Shown here in pieces: positions 16,443-25,618 of a stretch of 64,000 nucleotides of DNA. The position numbers and the translations under genes were made by a program. The first letter of the stretch is position 1. Each line of letters begins with the position of its first letter. This DNA is from Xenopus tropicalis. Lineage: Eukaryota; Chordata; Amphibia; Anura; Pipidae. Below the pieces are notes generated by a model. It searched no databases. It saw only the letters and a program-made list of their open reading frames with translations, and had not been told where the DNA came from. The DNA is taken from positions 155,509,047-155,573,046 of the forward strand of contig NC_030678.2 of assembly GCF_000004195.4 (NCBI RefSeq). The letters run 5' to 3'.

Positions 16443-16635
16443 CTCAGATATGGGATCCCGTGTCTGTAAACACAATATCCAGAAAGCCCTGATTAGGGAA
16501 GGTCATTCCCCACTTTAAGCAAATAATTCAAATTTTTTAAGCAATCTTAAGGTATAGTGAACCAAATTACAAAAAAACCCACCCCTTATCTGGAAACCCC
16601 ATACAGTATTCTGGATAATAGATCCCATACCTGTA
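16443..16635. mobile_element. 'caggtatggg' TIR element without tandem units
   Basis: It starts agatatgggatcccgtgtct and ends agatcccatacctgtac. The 113-bp interior unit is absent, leaving only the arms around ataattcaaatttt. Confidence 0.65.
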
Positions 16636-16841
16636 CTGGCAGAATGATATAATCGTAAACTATTTTACTTTTGTTTTTTGTAATAGCCAGTAGCTTTTCT
16701 CTTTTTCCTGTAGGAAATATGACTGTGGATCGCAATGCCCAGGTTATTTTTTCTTCTGTTTAAACCTTTTTGGTTTTGTCTTCACAGTTTATATTTCTTC
16801 ACATGTGAAAGTGAAGCATTTGTTATTCTCTGCCTTGTAGG

Positions 16842-17331
16842 ATGTCTGGTGCATATCTAAGGAAAATATTTTTCGGAGCGGCAAACAATGGGAGGTGTTT
16901 TTTTGGAAAGCGCTTCATGTTGCCCAGTCAGTGGTTTAAAGCAGCATCATATTGCGCAGCAAATTCCATTAAGAGTGTGAGAAAGGGACCTCTGGCGATT
17001 CATGTGAAGGGATATTCCACAACTGAACAAGAAGACGATTTTAGTAAGAAACCAGAGAAAAAGAAAAAGGAAGACCCCAATGCCAGGAAAGTGTTTGGAA
17101 GCATTGGACGTAAAATTCCTTACCGCCTAATTCATGTCTTTAATGACAACGGAGAGGATCTAGGAAACATGCATAGGGCTGATGTTATCCGTATTATGGA
17201 TGAACAAGGTCTAAAACTGGTTCCCATCAGGGAAAATGCTGATCCACCAATCTACAAACTTCTAACGGGCAAACAGATTCACGAAGAGCAGCTCAAGATT
17301 AGAGAGAAACAGAAACTTTCCTCCGGTCATG
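16842..17331 (+). CDS. mtif3: mtif3 coding exon 1 (residues 1-164)
   Basis: It carries the presequence, basic linker and IF3 N-domain. The donor is G|GTATGC at 17332. Reading past it leads quickly to non-homologous residues, which supports the splice. Gly164 is split after its first base. Confidence 0.93.
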
Positions 17332-19452
17332 GTATGCATCCAAAAACAAAACTGGCAGTCTGCTGTCTAGTACAGGTGTTAATGTTAGTAATGGAATACT
17401 TTTTATGGAACTGGCTATAAAAATATAAATGGGAATTTTTTCCTTTAGTAGGTGTATTGTAACCTTTTGGGCCTCTGTGGTCCTTTTCTTCCCAACAGAC
17501 AATGGGTTCAAAAAGGTTACAGTAACCCATATTAAAGCAAAACAGTGCCTGAGTGCTGGCTGATTTTTATGAAGTGCAATATGATTGGCCTTAGTGCACC
17601 TGACCTAATGAGTATTTGGTGTAGGTGCTATCTTAGATGTTTTCATTATAGAAAAAAGGGAAAGTTGTGCTCAACCACTAAATTTTAAACCATTAGGCAG
17701 GGGGTGCAATGAGGTTGTGACCACCAGATACATATAGACAACAACAATAAATCCTCTGCACTTACCCATTATCAATATATATAGGACAATAAGACACTCT
17801 GTGCATTAAGCTGCCAGGCAATACCCTCCCCTTTAAGCAAAACAGGGATTGTTTGTCCATATATTGCAATATACTTCAAGCTGGCCAACTACGTCACAGT
17901 CATTCCCTCTGGCCAGTCCTACACTAACTTATGTGATTCATTAAGAATTCTACTGCTTCAATATACATTCAACAAAGGGATTAACGTTAACCAGCAACTT
18001 ACTTGCTTTTAAGTTTACAACCCCCAAATGGTTGCCCTTTTATTGGCTCCACTAGTATCACCTGACTGTAGCTGGGAAAGGTGGGAGCTACAACATGGAG
18101 CTGGCCACTGCTCCTGTATAAGCTATAGCAAAAAAGGGAAAATTGTGCTCAACCAATAAATTTTAAACCATTACTACTAATTTAGAACATTGTCTTAAAT
18201 ATAACACACATACTATTTGTTATTTAGCTTAAATTTAACTTTTTGTTTTCACTGTTTATGAAAATAGACATAGAAAATAGAACAGTTATTAATTAGTTAA
18301 GTTTTCTGCATTTCTTCCTTTACAGAGTTATTTTTTATAGGGGTATCAGCTTGAGAAAGCTGATTGAAAAATGGTATAATTGCCTCCTTGCCAACTAATA
18401 CGCATTTTTTCTCTTCACCCATAGGTCCTGTACAAATAAAGGAGCTGTCCTTCTCAGCATGTATTGCAAAGCATGATTTGGACATAAAAACAAAGCAAAT
18501 CATACACTGGATTGAAAAAAAGCATCACGTTCGAATCAGTGTTCAGAAAGGGAGCCCTGCAGGGGGGAATGACAAACTGGTAATTCAGTTTCAAGTAACT
18601 TTCCTTATCATTATTGGACAGGAGTGTCTGATGGGTTCAAATTTATTTATTAGGAAGCTGAAATCTATGTTGGTACCAGCCAGAATGTTTGTCCACATTT
18701 ACCTAGCATAAATCCCGGGGCGACCATTAGGCCTCTGACAAGCATCCATCTGTAAGTGCACACACAGGGAGGATTTTGATGTGAAGAGTCACAGAGCTAC
18801 TAGTAGCAGCTTTTTATGGCTACTAAACACTAGAAAATACCCTGCCATAGACAGTGCTAAAAATCTGTTCCCTGTGCCTGTACCCAGCCCGAAGCTGTGG
18901 CTCCGGGCGCAGGCACATCAAAATGTTGAACATTTTTATCATACTAAAAGATAACTGTAAGATGAAATTCCCAGTCTCTTATATCCTCCTGCATTTGCAT
19001 ATGCCCTTGTTAGTTGTTTAGCCAGGTGCTCTATTCATTTCTATGGCTGGTGCTCCTGTGAAACACACCTTCACTACATATTTACTTTCAATACTCAATC
19101 CTAAAGCTATATACATGCATTGCTTTGCAAAGGGCTGAACATACATACAGTCTATTTTTTGACACATTAGTGACTTTTTTTGTGTCTAAATACACTTTTG
19201 TGCTGAAAAATGCATACTCATTTGTTTTCTTGTTTTTACATGCAGGAAGTTTTAAATCAGATAGCTGAAAATATGTCCGAACATGCTACTTGTGTGGTCA
19301 AACCTAAACTTGTCAAGGAAGGAAGGTCAGCAGTATGTGTTCTGAGGCCATGGTCTGAGAAGGAACTACGTGAGCAGAAGAAGAAGGTCAAGGAGCAGCC
19401 TCAAGGCACAGATGTGCCTAAGACAGAAAGCACAAGTCTAGGGAGTTTGTAA
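16842..19452 (+). CDS. mtif3: Mitochondrial translation initiation factor IF-3, complete, 3 coding exons
   Basis: MTIF3 binds the mitochondrial 28S small subunit, keeps the ribosomal subunits apart and helps place the start codon. The exons are 16842-17331, 18425-18579 and 19246-19452 (490, 155 and 207 nt), joining in phase to 283 residues, close to the ~278 of mammals. The first ~60 residues are rich in Arg, Lys and aromatic residues with hardly any acid, as expected of a mitochondrial presequence. A basic KKPEKKKKED linker precedes the IF3 N-domain (about 80-160, GRKIPYRLIHVFNDNGEDLG). The C-domain (about 164-250) includes GPVQIKELSFSACIAKHDLD and KKHHVRISVQKG. A Lys/Glu-rich tail typical of vertebrate MTIF3 ends the protein. 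The start codon is one base after a gccttgtag acceptor, so the 5' UTR is mostly in an upstream exon. No frame breaks are present. Confidence 0.95.
17332..18424 (+). other. mtif3: mtif3 intron between coding exons 1 and 2
   Basis: A 1093-nt GT-AG intron. It contains a ~45-bp direct repeat (gttgtgctcaaccactaaat and neighbours) at about 17651-17696 and 18125-18171, flanking about 430 bp that includes 'ctctgcacttacccattatc', a phrase seen again near 38700. Confidence 0.7.
17651..18171. repeat. Repeat block bounded by 45-bp direct repeats
   Basis: Nearly identical direct repeats (aaaaaagggaaagttgtgct to aaattttaaaccatta) bound the block, and both flank 'tata'-type sequence. It could be a small LTR-like or duplicated dispersed repeat. 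No coding content or LTR hallmarks such as a primer-binding site could be identified. Confidence 0.4.
18425..18579 (+). CDS. mtif3: mtif3 coding exon 2 (residues 164-215)
   Basis: Acceptor ctcttcacccatag, donor CTG|GTAATT. It holds the first half of the IF3 C-domain, including IAKHDLDIKTKQIIHWIEKK and VRISVQKG. Confidence 0.93.
18580..19245 (+). other. mtif3: mtif3 intron between coding exons 2 and 3
   Basis: A 666-nt GT-AG intron. A degraded relative of the 1388-1583 MITE (agctactagtagcagctttt) lies at about 18780-18830 and a 'gggcgcaggcacatc' fragment near 18906. Confidence 0.6.
19246..19452 (+). CDS. mtif3: mtif3 coding exon 3 (residues 216-283 and stop)
   Basis: Acceptor gtttttacatgcag. 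It holds the rest of the C-domain (EVLNQIAENMSEHATCVVKP) and the charged tail, stopping at TAA 19450-19452. Confidence 0.93.
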   Translation, partial: EVLNQIAENMSEHATCVVKPKLVKEGRSAVCVLRPWSEKELREQKKKVKEQPQGTDVPKTESTSLGSL

Positions 19453-19559
19453 ACCCTCCACTTAAATGCAGCATTGGGGCATGATAGACTTTTTGCCCTG
19501 GAAAAAAACTGACACGTTTGGGGGGATTTTTTTTCTGGGTGCTAAAGAAAATGTAAAAG

Positions 19560-19565
19560 ATTAAA
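19560..19565 (+). terminator. mtif3: Candidate poly(A) signal of mtif3 (ATTAAA)
   Basis: ATTAAA lies 108 nt after the mtif3 stop. It is only a candidate. The AATAAA at about 20413 lies at the edge of a MITE and is a weaker choice. Confidence 0.3.
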
Positions 19566-20414
19566 ACCTGCAGTCAAAATAGTTTTAACATGGGAACAGA
19601 GAATAACAATGTGAAAACAAAGATTAGAGTTAATGGGTCAGTGAGATGACTTTCTATGGGCAGTAAAATTGTGCAGGAAGGTCAGTCTGAGGTGTGCAGG
19701 CACACAATCGGTAACAAATGGACACCAGGTAATAGATTCAATTGAGAGCACCTTTCCTGTGAGACTTTCAAACCTCTTGGTTGAGCTTCAAGAACAGCAG
19801 TGATGTTTCCTGTACCTTGGTGACCATGAGTGAGAGCAACACAATGTAAACCTTGCTAGACTGTCATAACCCTGCAGTAGCCTGAATTGTGAAAAGAGAG
19901 CACTGCACATGATACTGTGAGAGAGAGAATAAGGGTCCATATGAACATAGCGTACAGCTAAATGTACTATACAAAGAGAAGCTATTATCAAAGTAAATTA
20001 TATCTCAAGTTAATAATTACTGAAACCTATACATTGTAAAGTGTAAGTCTGTTTAAGAAAGCACTTGTGTAGTGGTTACGACTGTCTTGTGCAAATATGA
20101 CATTTAATTAGTTGCTTTGTCCTTGTCCCTGATTAGTGTAGTAAAAGTGATCAACCATGCATATATATATATATATATCTTGCTGAATGCTTTTTTTGTG
20201 TTCTTTTTGTTTGCTGCCAGCTAAGATAGTTGTTATATGGTTTAAAGACAAAATGTTGAAACTTGAGTACATGCTTTAATCACTTACTTGTACCAATCAG
20301 AACACTACTACCGTTTTACACAATGCTTCCCATCTTGGACACGGTAACACAATAGAGCCCAGTCACATCATTGTGCCACTTAACAACATCCTAAAGGTCT
20401 TTACAAATTACAAA

Positions 20415-20702
20415 TAAAGGTGTCCATACATTGAAAGATCATTTATTTAGCAATGTCAGAAAATACCCACCTGAGGTGGTTGATATCAGATTGATCTGTT
20501 CGGCTCACATTGACAGGATGCTCAGGATGAGGACTGCATCACCCATTTTTAAACCAGCCTAATTGACCAATTTTACCAAGATATCGATTGGCCAATTTTC
20601 ACCCAGATATCGGTTGAGCAGGCCCATCAGTGGCCTACATACACAGCCAATAAGCTGCCGCCTCGCCGGCAGCTTTTATTGGCCCATGTATGTCCACCTT
20701 AA
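20415..20702. mobile_element. 'ggtggccatac' type TIR element
   Basis: Left end aaaggtgtccatacattgaa, right end ggcccatgtatgtccacctt followed by TTAA (20699-20702). The interior has repeated 'agatatcg' and 'aagctgccg' motifs, as in the copies at 43778, 44276, 52019 and 60019. The left TTAA is degraded. Confidence 0.65.
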
Positions 20703-20930
20703 AGGTGAAGGAGAGTTAAAAATCAGTGGGGGATGCCAAAGGTTAGGCATCCCCCTCACAAAGAAAGAAGACAGAAGAGGTTCACTTGTGTGCATGTACC
20801 CCAGGCTGGTGTGTTTTTTTGCTAAAAGGAGCACCAGCCCCAGGTATCAGGCAAGTGAATAAAATCACTTGGAGTTGCCTGACATTTGGGCATCCCCTTC
20901 CCCCCGGTGAGAACTTTGCTTCTCCTTTAA
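20699..20930. mobile_element. T2-like MITE sharing a TTAA with its neighbour
   Basis: Ends ttaaaggtgaaggagagtta and aactttgcttctcctttaa are inverted, with TTAA at 20699-20702 and 20927-20930. The left TTAA is also the right flank of the 20415-20702 element. Confidence 0.7.
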
Positions 20931-22407
20931 GGATGCTGGGTACTGGTTAGTTCAGAATCAGATGAAAACCTTCTGATTTAATTTTTTCCTACATTGGAGG
21001 ACCTTTTCAATCATTCCTAAAATTGTTTTCCTTAATAACTTGCCTTCTTATGAGTGAGCGAACTGTGTACTGTATAGTTATGTAGAAAGTGGGGGAATTA
21101 AACTGTGGTGAGCTCTTATTTCACCCTGATAGATCTGACCATATCACAACACAACAAGCTAAAGCTACATATTTGCCCTGTCTCTCCCAGGGTCTGACTG
21201 GTGGGTGCAGGGCCCACCGGGGCTACTGCCTCAGGGGCCCCTGCACCCCCCAATGGGTGCCTGCCATGGCCTTCACACAGCCCCGCAGGGGCCCCCACCA
21301 CCCGACCAACACCCTCCCCTGAGGGGATTGGGTCTGAGTAAAGTTATGACCTGAGATACTTGCACCCTATACTTTATATGTATTATATATATAAAAACTA
21401 CAGTTTATTCTGAAACCTTCATATTTTGTAGTAAAAGTAGATACTGTGCGTATTTTCTGCGATTTTGTGTGACTTTTTCGTACTTTCCCTGCGTTTACGA
21501 TCGTTCGGATACGAAAATGTTGTGACTTTTGGAAAGTGTTATGATATTGTTGTGACTATTACGATTTTTTCATAAGCATTTTTGTTATCATCAGAAATGA
21601 TCGCCTTTAATCCGAATTTTACCCATTTCAGGATTCAAACTCGTACTTTGATGAATGTGTCCCTAAGTGTTTTTATCTATGAGAGAAAGTTAGAACTCAG
21701 CATTTGATAAATACAATTCTAAAAATCCCATTGGAATGAATAGAACATGGGTGAGTTTTTATGTTTTTGATAAACATAAATTTTGATAAATCTGCCCCAT
21801 AGTGTAAAAAAATGAACAGATAATATGTATATAAGTTAGTTATTGTAAGGGCTCTACCAATATACAATAATGGGTATGCAGAGATGTTAGAGGCCGGAAG
21901 GAATCCTGTTTCACCAAAAAGACCCAAAAGGTTTCTGAAGAAGCACTAGCCATCAATCTGGATCTCATTCCCTAGTCCTAACACAGTAACACCAGAGATT
22001 CCTATCGTGTAAGGACTGCATGTTTCCTCAGCCTCCCATGGGATTTAAGGCTGGAAAACATAGAACAGACAAGTGGTTAATTGCCGGTAATTCACACCCT
22101 GCAGCCTTGGCAGGTGAAATCCTGTTTGGCACAAGCCAGACACTGACTAAGCAGATAGGGCGGTTACAAGAGGGAGGCTTCATTATATGTTTCTGCAAGC
22201 ACTTGCAATAGTTGCTTCATTCAAATAGGCCCTAACACTTGCATGAACGTAATGGTAACCTCTGACTGTAAGCAGGCCTGGACTGGCAATCTATAGATTC
22301 AGGCAAATGCCAGAGGGGCTGCTGTAAGATTCCACAGTCACTATTAAAAGGGCTGTTTGGGCCTCTAATAAATTGGGTACCCGAAATGGTAGAGTCTATG
22401 TTGAATC
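20931..22407. other. Intergenic DNA between mtif3 and usp12
   Basis: No gene was recognised. A GC-rich patch at 21180-21310 (cagggcccaccggggctact) and a fragment at about 22274-22370 (ggcaaatgccagaggggctg) look like dispersed repeats. The second is repeated at about 46914-47036. An unusual CG/TACG-bearing stretch at 21430-21650 is otherwise unassigned. Confidence 0.5.
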
Positions 22408-23004
22408 TTAAAGGGATACTGTCCATAATTTGTATGGGGTACCTTTTATTTCTAAATTACACTGTTTACATAGCAAATAATTTGCTCTGCCATTTAAAAT
22501 GTTATTATATAAATGTATTATTGGTGTGTAGGCGCCATCTCCGTGCATTGTGCCTGAGTCTGAGCTTTCAGAAGGAGCCAGCGCTACACAGAACTGCTTT
22601 CAGGTAACCTGTTTCTCCTACTCCCATGTAACTGGGGGAGTCCCAAGCCGGACTTGGATTTCATACTATTAAGTGCTATTCTGATACCTACTGGGAGCTG
22701 CTATCTTGCTCCCTTTCTATTGTTCTGCTGACCGGCTGCTGGGAGAGGGGTTATATCACTGCAATTTGCAGCGCAGCAGTAAAGTGTGACTGAAGTTTAT
22801 CAGAGCACCTTGGGAAATCAAGGTGTGGCACCTTGGGAAATTAAGAATATGGCTAGTGCCATGGGAAATTTCAAAATTAAATCTAAAAAAATCTTTTGTG
22901 TTTTTGAAAAACAGATTACAACGCAGGATTCTGCTGGAGAAGCTCTATTAACTGATGCGTTTTGAAAAAAAAAAAACATGTTTCCCATGACAGTATTCCT
23001 TTAA
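22408..23004. mobile_element. T2/Kolobok-like MITE, TTAA-flanked
   Basis: The left end ttaaagggatactgtccata and the right end catgacagtattcctttaa are inverted, with TTAA at 22408-22411 and 23001-23004. A diverged inverted relative lies at about 31868-32385 in usp12 intron 1. Confidence 0.75.
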
Positions 23005-23096
23005 ACCTGATTGTAAGCTCTACTGAGGTAGGGACTGATATGAAGTATAAAAAAACCTCAGAAAAACTCTACATGATATAAATATAGGATGACTGT

Positions 23097-23819
23097 ATAT
23101 GTATGGGATCCCTTATCCAAAAACCCATATCTAAAAAGCTACAAATTATGGAAAGGCCATATTTCATTGAGTCCATTTTAAGCAAATAATTCTAATTTTA
23201 ACAAAGATATTTCATTTTGTCTCTGTAATAATAAAACAGTACCTGTACTTGATCCCAACTAAGATATAATTACCCCTTATTGGGGACAGAACAGCCCTAT
23301 GGGGTTTATTTAATGGTTAAATGATTCCATTTCTCTGTAATAATAAAACAGTACCTTTACTTGATCCCAACTAAAATATAGTTACCCCTTATTGGGGGCA
23401 GAACAATCCTATTGGGTTTATTTCATGTTTAAATTATTCCCTTTTCTCTGTATTAATAAAACAGTACCTGTACTTGAGCCCAACTAAGATATAATTACCC
23501 CTTATTGGGGGCAGAACAGTCCTATTGGGTTTATTTAATGGTTAAATGATTCCCTTTTCTCTGTATTAATAAAACAGTACCTTGTACTTGATCCCAACTA
23601 AGATATAATTAATCCTTATTGGGAGCAGAACAATCCTATTGGGTTTATTTCATGTTTAAATTATACCCTTTTCTCTATAATATTGTTACCCTTTATTGGG
23701 TGCAGAACAGTCCTATTGGATTTATTTAATGGTTAAATGATATAAACACATTCCTTATTCCTTATTTGGAAAATCTCGGGCCCCATGCATCATGGATAAT
23801 ATATCCAATACCTATAATA
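23097..23819. mobile_element. 'caggtatggg' TIR element with five internal 113-bp units
   Basis: Left end gtatgggatcccttatccaa, right end gataatatatccaatacct. The tandem unit starts at 23222, 23334, 23447, 23560 and 23674 (spacing 112-114). The last unit is internally deleted. It is the largest unit count of this family in the window. Confidence 0.8.
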
Positions 23820-24125
23820 AAGATTCTTGGTTGATGTAGTCAGTCTGATAGGACAGCAGTTAAATAATATGATTAAGTCAAGTTCCATGACCAGACTCTG
23901 GTGGAGACCCCATGTGCCTCTGTTGTGCCAGATGTTCAGTCCTCCATATCTAGTCTAACAGATCCATCTCAGGGGTAGTGTCTGAGCCTTGTGGTTTACA
24001 GATAGTATCTCTATACCCGAGGGAGTACAGGTTTCCACACTGTCAGTTTTAACTCCCTGGGCATTAACATTCACTGCATACATGGTGCATACATGCTGCT
24101 TTGCCATCTCTATCAGGACTGCACC

Positions 24126-24885
24126 TTAAATGAAAGCTATACCCCCAGAATGAATAGTAACCAACAGATAATTTAGATTATATTAAGTGGCCTATTAAAG
24201 AATCTTACCAAACTGGAAAATATATATATCAGTACATATTAGGGATGCACCAAATCCTGGATACAGTTCGGGATTTGGCCAAGATTCAGCCTTTTTCAGC
24301 AGGATTCGGATTGAGCCAAATCCATGACTCTGGCCGAACCAAATCCTTCAATCACGTGACTTCTTGTCAGATAAACACGGAAATTGAAGATTGTTGTCTT
24401 TAGCCCTTCCTTAGCCTGATTTTATTTTTTAGTTATTCAGCCAAATCTTTTACAGTGGATTCAGGGTTCGGCTGGATCCTAAAATAGTGGATTCGTGCAT
24501 GCCTAGTAAATATTGGCCTTTTACATATTTTCCTTTGAGCTGCCATTTAGTGATGGGCTGGGTGCTCCCTCAGAGATCACCTGACAGCAAATAATGCAGC
24601 TCTGACTGTAACAGGAAAAATTGTGGGAGTAAAAGGCAGAACTTTGCCCATTAATTGGCTGATATTCCCTAATGTACTGCACATGTGCCCTTGGTTTGTT
24701 TTGGTGCACCATGAATTGCACCACCCCAGGGCAATTTTCCATTTATGATTACCCAATGGCAAATACTAGTAAAAAGTATATTTTTTCTGAAAATGGTTTA
24801 TTTGGATGAAGCAGGGCTTTACATATGAGCTTTTTTATGCACATATATTTTTATGTAGACCTACATTGTTTGAAGGTATAGAAGA
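24126..24885. mobile_element. T2-like MITE carrying a nested hAT element
   Basis: The left part ttaaatgaaagctataccc and the right part (acctacattgtttgaaggta) match the ends of the intact element at 38266-38913. A hAT element (24240-24505) sits inside. Confidence 0.6.
24240..24505. mobile_element. Non-autonomous hAT element, 8-bp target duplication
   Basis: It begins tagggatgcaccaaatcctg and ends with the inverted partner gattcgtgcatgccta. Flanks gtacatat (24232-24239) and gtaaatat (24506-24513) match at 7 of 8 bases, the duplication length of hAT elements. The interior has gccttttttcagcaggattc-type sequence shared with 54009-54260. Confidence 0.75.
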
Positions 24886-25389
24886 GCTGCCAACTTTTGA
24901 GAGTTAGAAACCGGGGGATGTTGTTTATACAGGTCATGGAACACCAAGCTGACTTCTGATAGCCTCATATTTTATAACAACATTATTGATTATAATACAC
25001 AAGTTTCAGTGAGTCATGTGACAGAAATGACATCACTAAACACCAGTTATAAACAATAACATCACTAAGCTGCATTTATAAGGATATAATTTACCAGACA
25101 TTTACAGCTCTTGTGTACTATAGGGATATATTTTATATAAGATATACATTCACAAAATAGGGTGCTGTGTAGCTATATTTTATAAGAACATGGACTAACT
25201 TTATTTTCCTCTATACATAAACATAAATCCCTTCCTAATAATGAATGTAAGAGTTCCTGTGCAAATGAATGTTATTTAGCTGTACCAATCCGCAGCAGGG
25301 CTGCATGGTTCCCCCCTTCAGTACAGCCCAGTCCCTGAGGAGAGCAGCCCCATATTAGCTGCCACCCCTCCCATGCTGGTGAGTGTGAT
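24886..25389. other. Upstream flank of usp12
   Basis: A/T-rich DNA grading into GC-rich promoter sequence. I see nothing assignable in it. Confidence 0.5.
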
Positions 25390-25570
25390 TCCGCTCCTGC
25401 CTGTGCTCTAGCGGCGCGTTCACGTAGGACGGGAGCGCGCTTAGCACCGAGTGGCCCCCCTCTCCGCCTAACGAGGCGCGTACTCGGCAGCTTAGTGTCC
25501 GTAGGGCGGGAGCGAGCGGCTCCGGCCTGTCTGCTGCTGGCGGTGATCGGGTGAAGATGGCGTCGGGCGG
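25390..25570 (+). promoter_or_regulatory. usp12: CpG-rich usp12 promoter and 5' UTR
   Basis: CpG density rises sharply (gcggcgcgttcacgtaggac, gaggcgcgtactcggcag) compared with both flanks and continues to about 25.9 kb, as in a CpG-island housekeeping promoter. No TATA box is apparent. The transcription start cannot be placed from the sequence. Confidence 0.6.
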
Positions 25571-25583
25571 ATGGAAATCCTAA
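25557..25583 (+). promoter_or_regulatory. usp12: Upstream ORF overlapping the usp12 start
   Basis: ATG at 25557 (A at -3, G at +4, a strong context) opens an 8-codon frame MASGGWKS that ends at TAA 25581-25583. It overlaps the main ATG at 25571, whose -3 base is C (weaker context). The uORF stop overlaps the in-frame Met5 codon as TAATG. If the mRNA begins upstream of 25557, this could lower initiation at Met1 or allow restart at Met5. Confidence 0.5.
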
Positions 25584-25618
25584 TGACAGTCTCCAGGATC
25601 GCTTCTATCTGTACCATG
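25571..25618 (+). CDS. usp12: usp12 exon 1 coding part (residues 1-16)
   Basis: It encodes [16 protein letters not shown] and ends at the donor ATG|GTAGGT. The N-terminal MEILMTVS segment is typical of USP12. Confidence 0.9.

Larger units (their letters stand above)
14405..16840 (+). other. mtif3: Probable 5' UTR intron of mtif3, transposon-rich
   Basis: It contains a 'caggtatggg' family element with two 113-bp units (15086-15480), a palindromic MITE fragment (about 15990-16097) and a second 'caggtatggg' element lacking the tandem units (16443-16635). No coding exon was recognised. Its 5' limit depends on the inferred first exon. Confidence 0.4.

Noticed and set aside
16714..16742. A 29-nt segment with good acceptor (ctctttttcctgtag) and a possible donor, just upstream of the mtif3 start
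   Set aside because: The donor (cag|gttatt) is weak, and its own ATG would read out of frame into the next exon. It could be a minor 5' UTR exon, but nothing supports it.
20411..20419. AATAAA as the mtif3 poly(A) signal
   Set aside because: It lies at the left edge of a TIR element (about 20415-20702) and is nearly 1 kb past the stop. The ATTAAA at 19560 is closer, though still uncertain.
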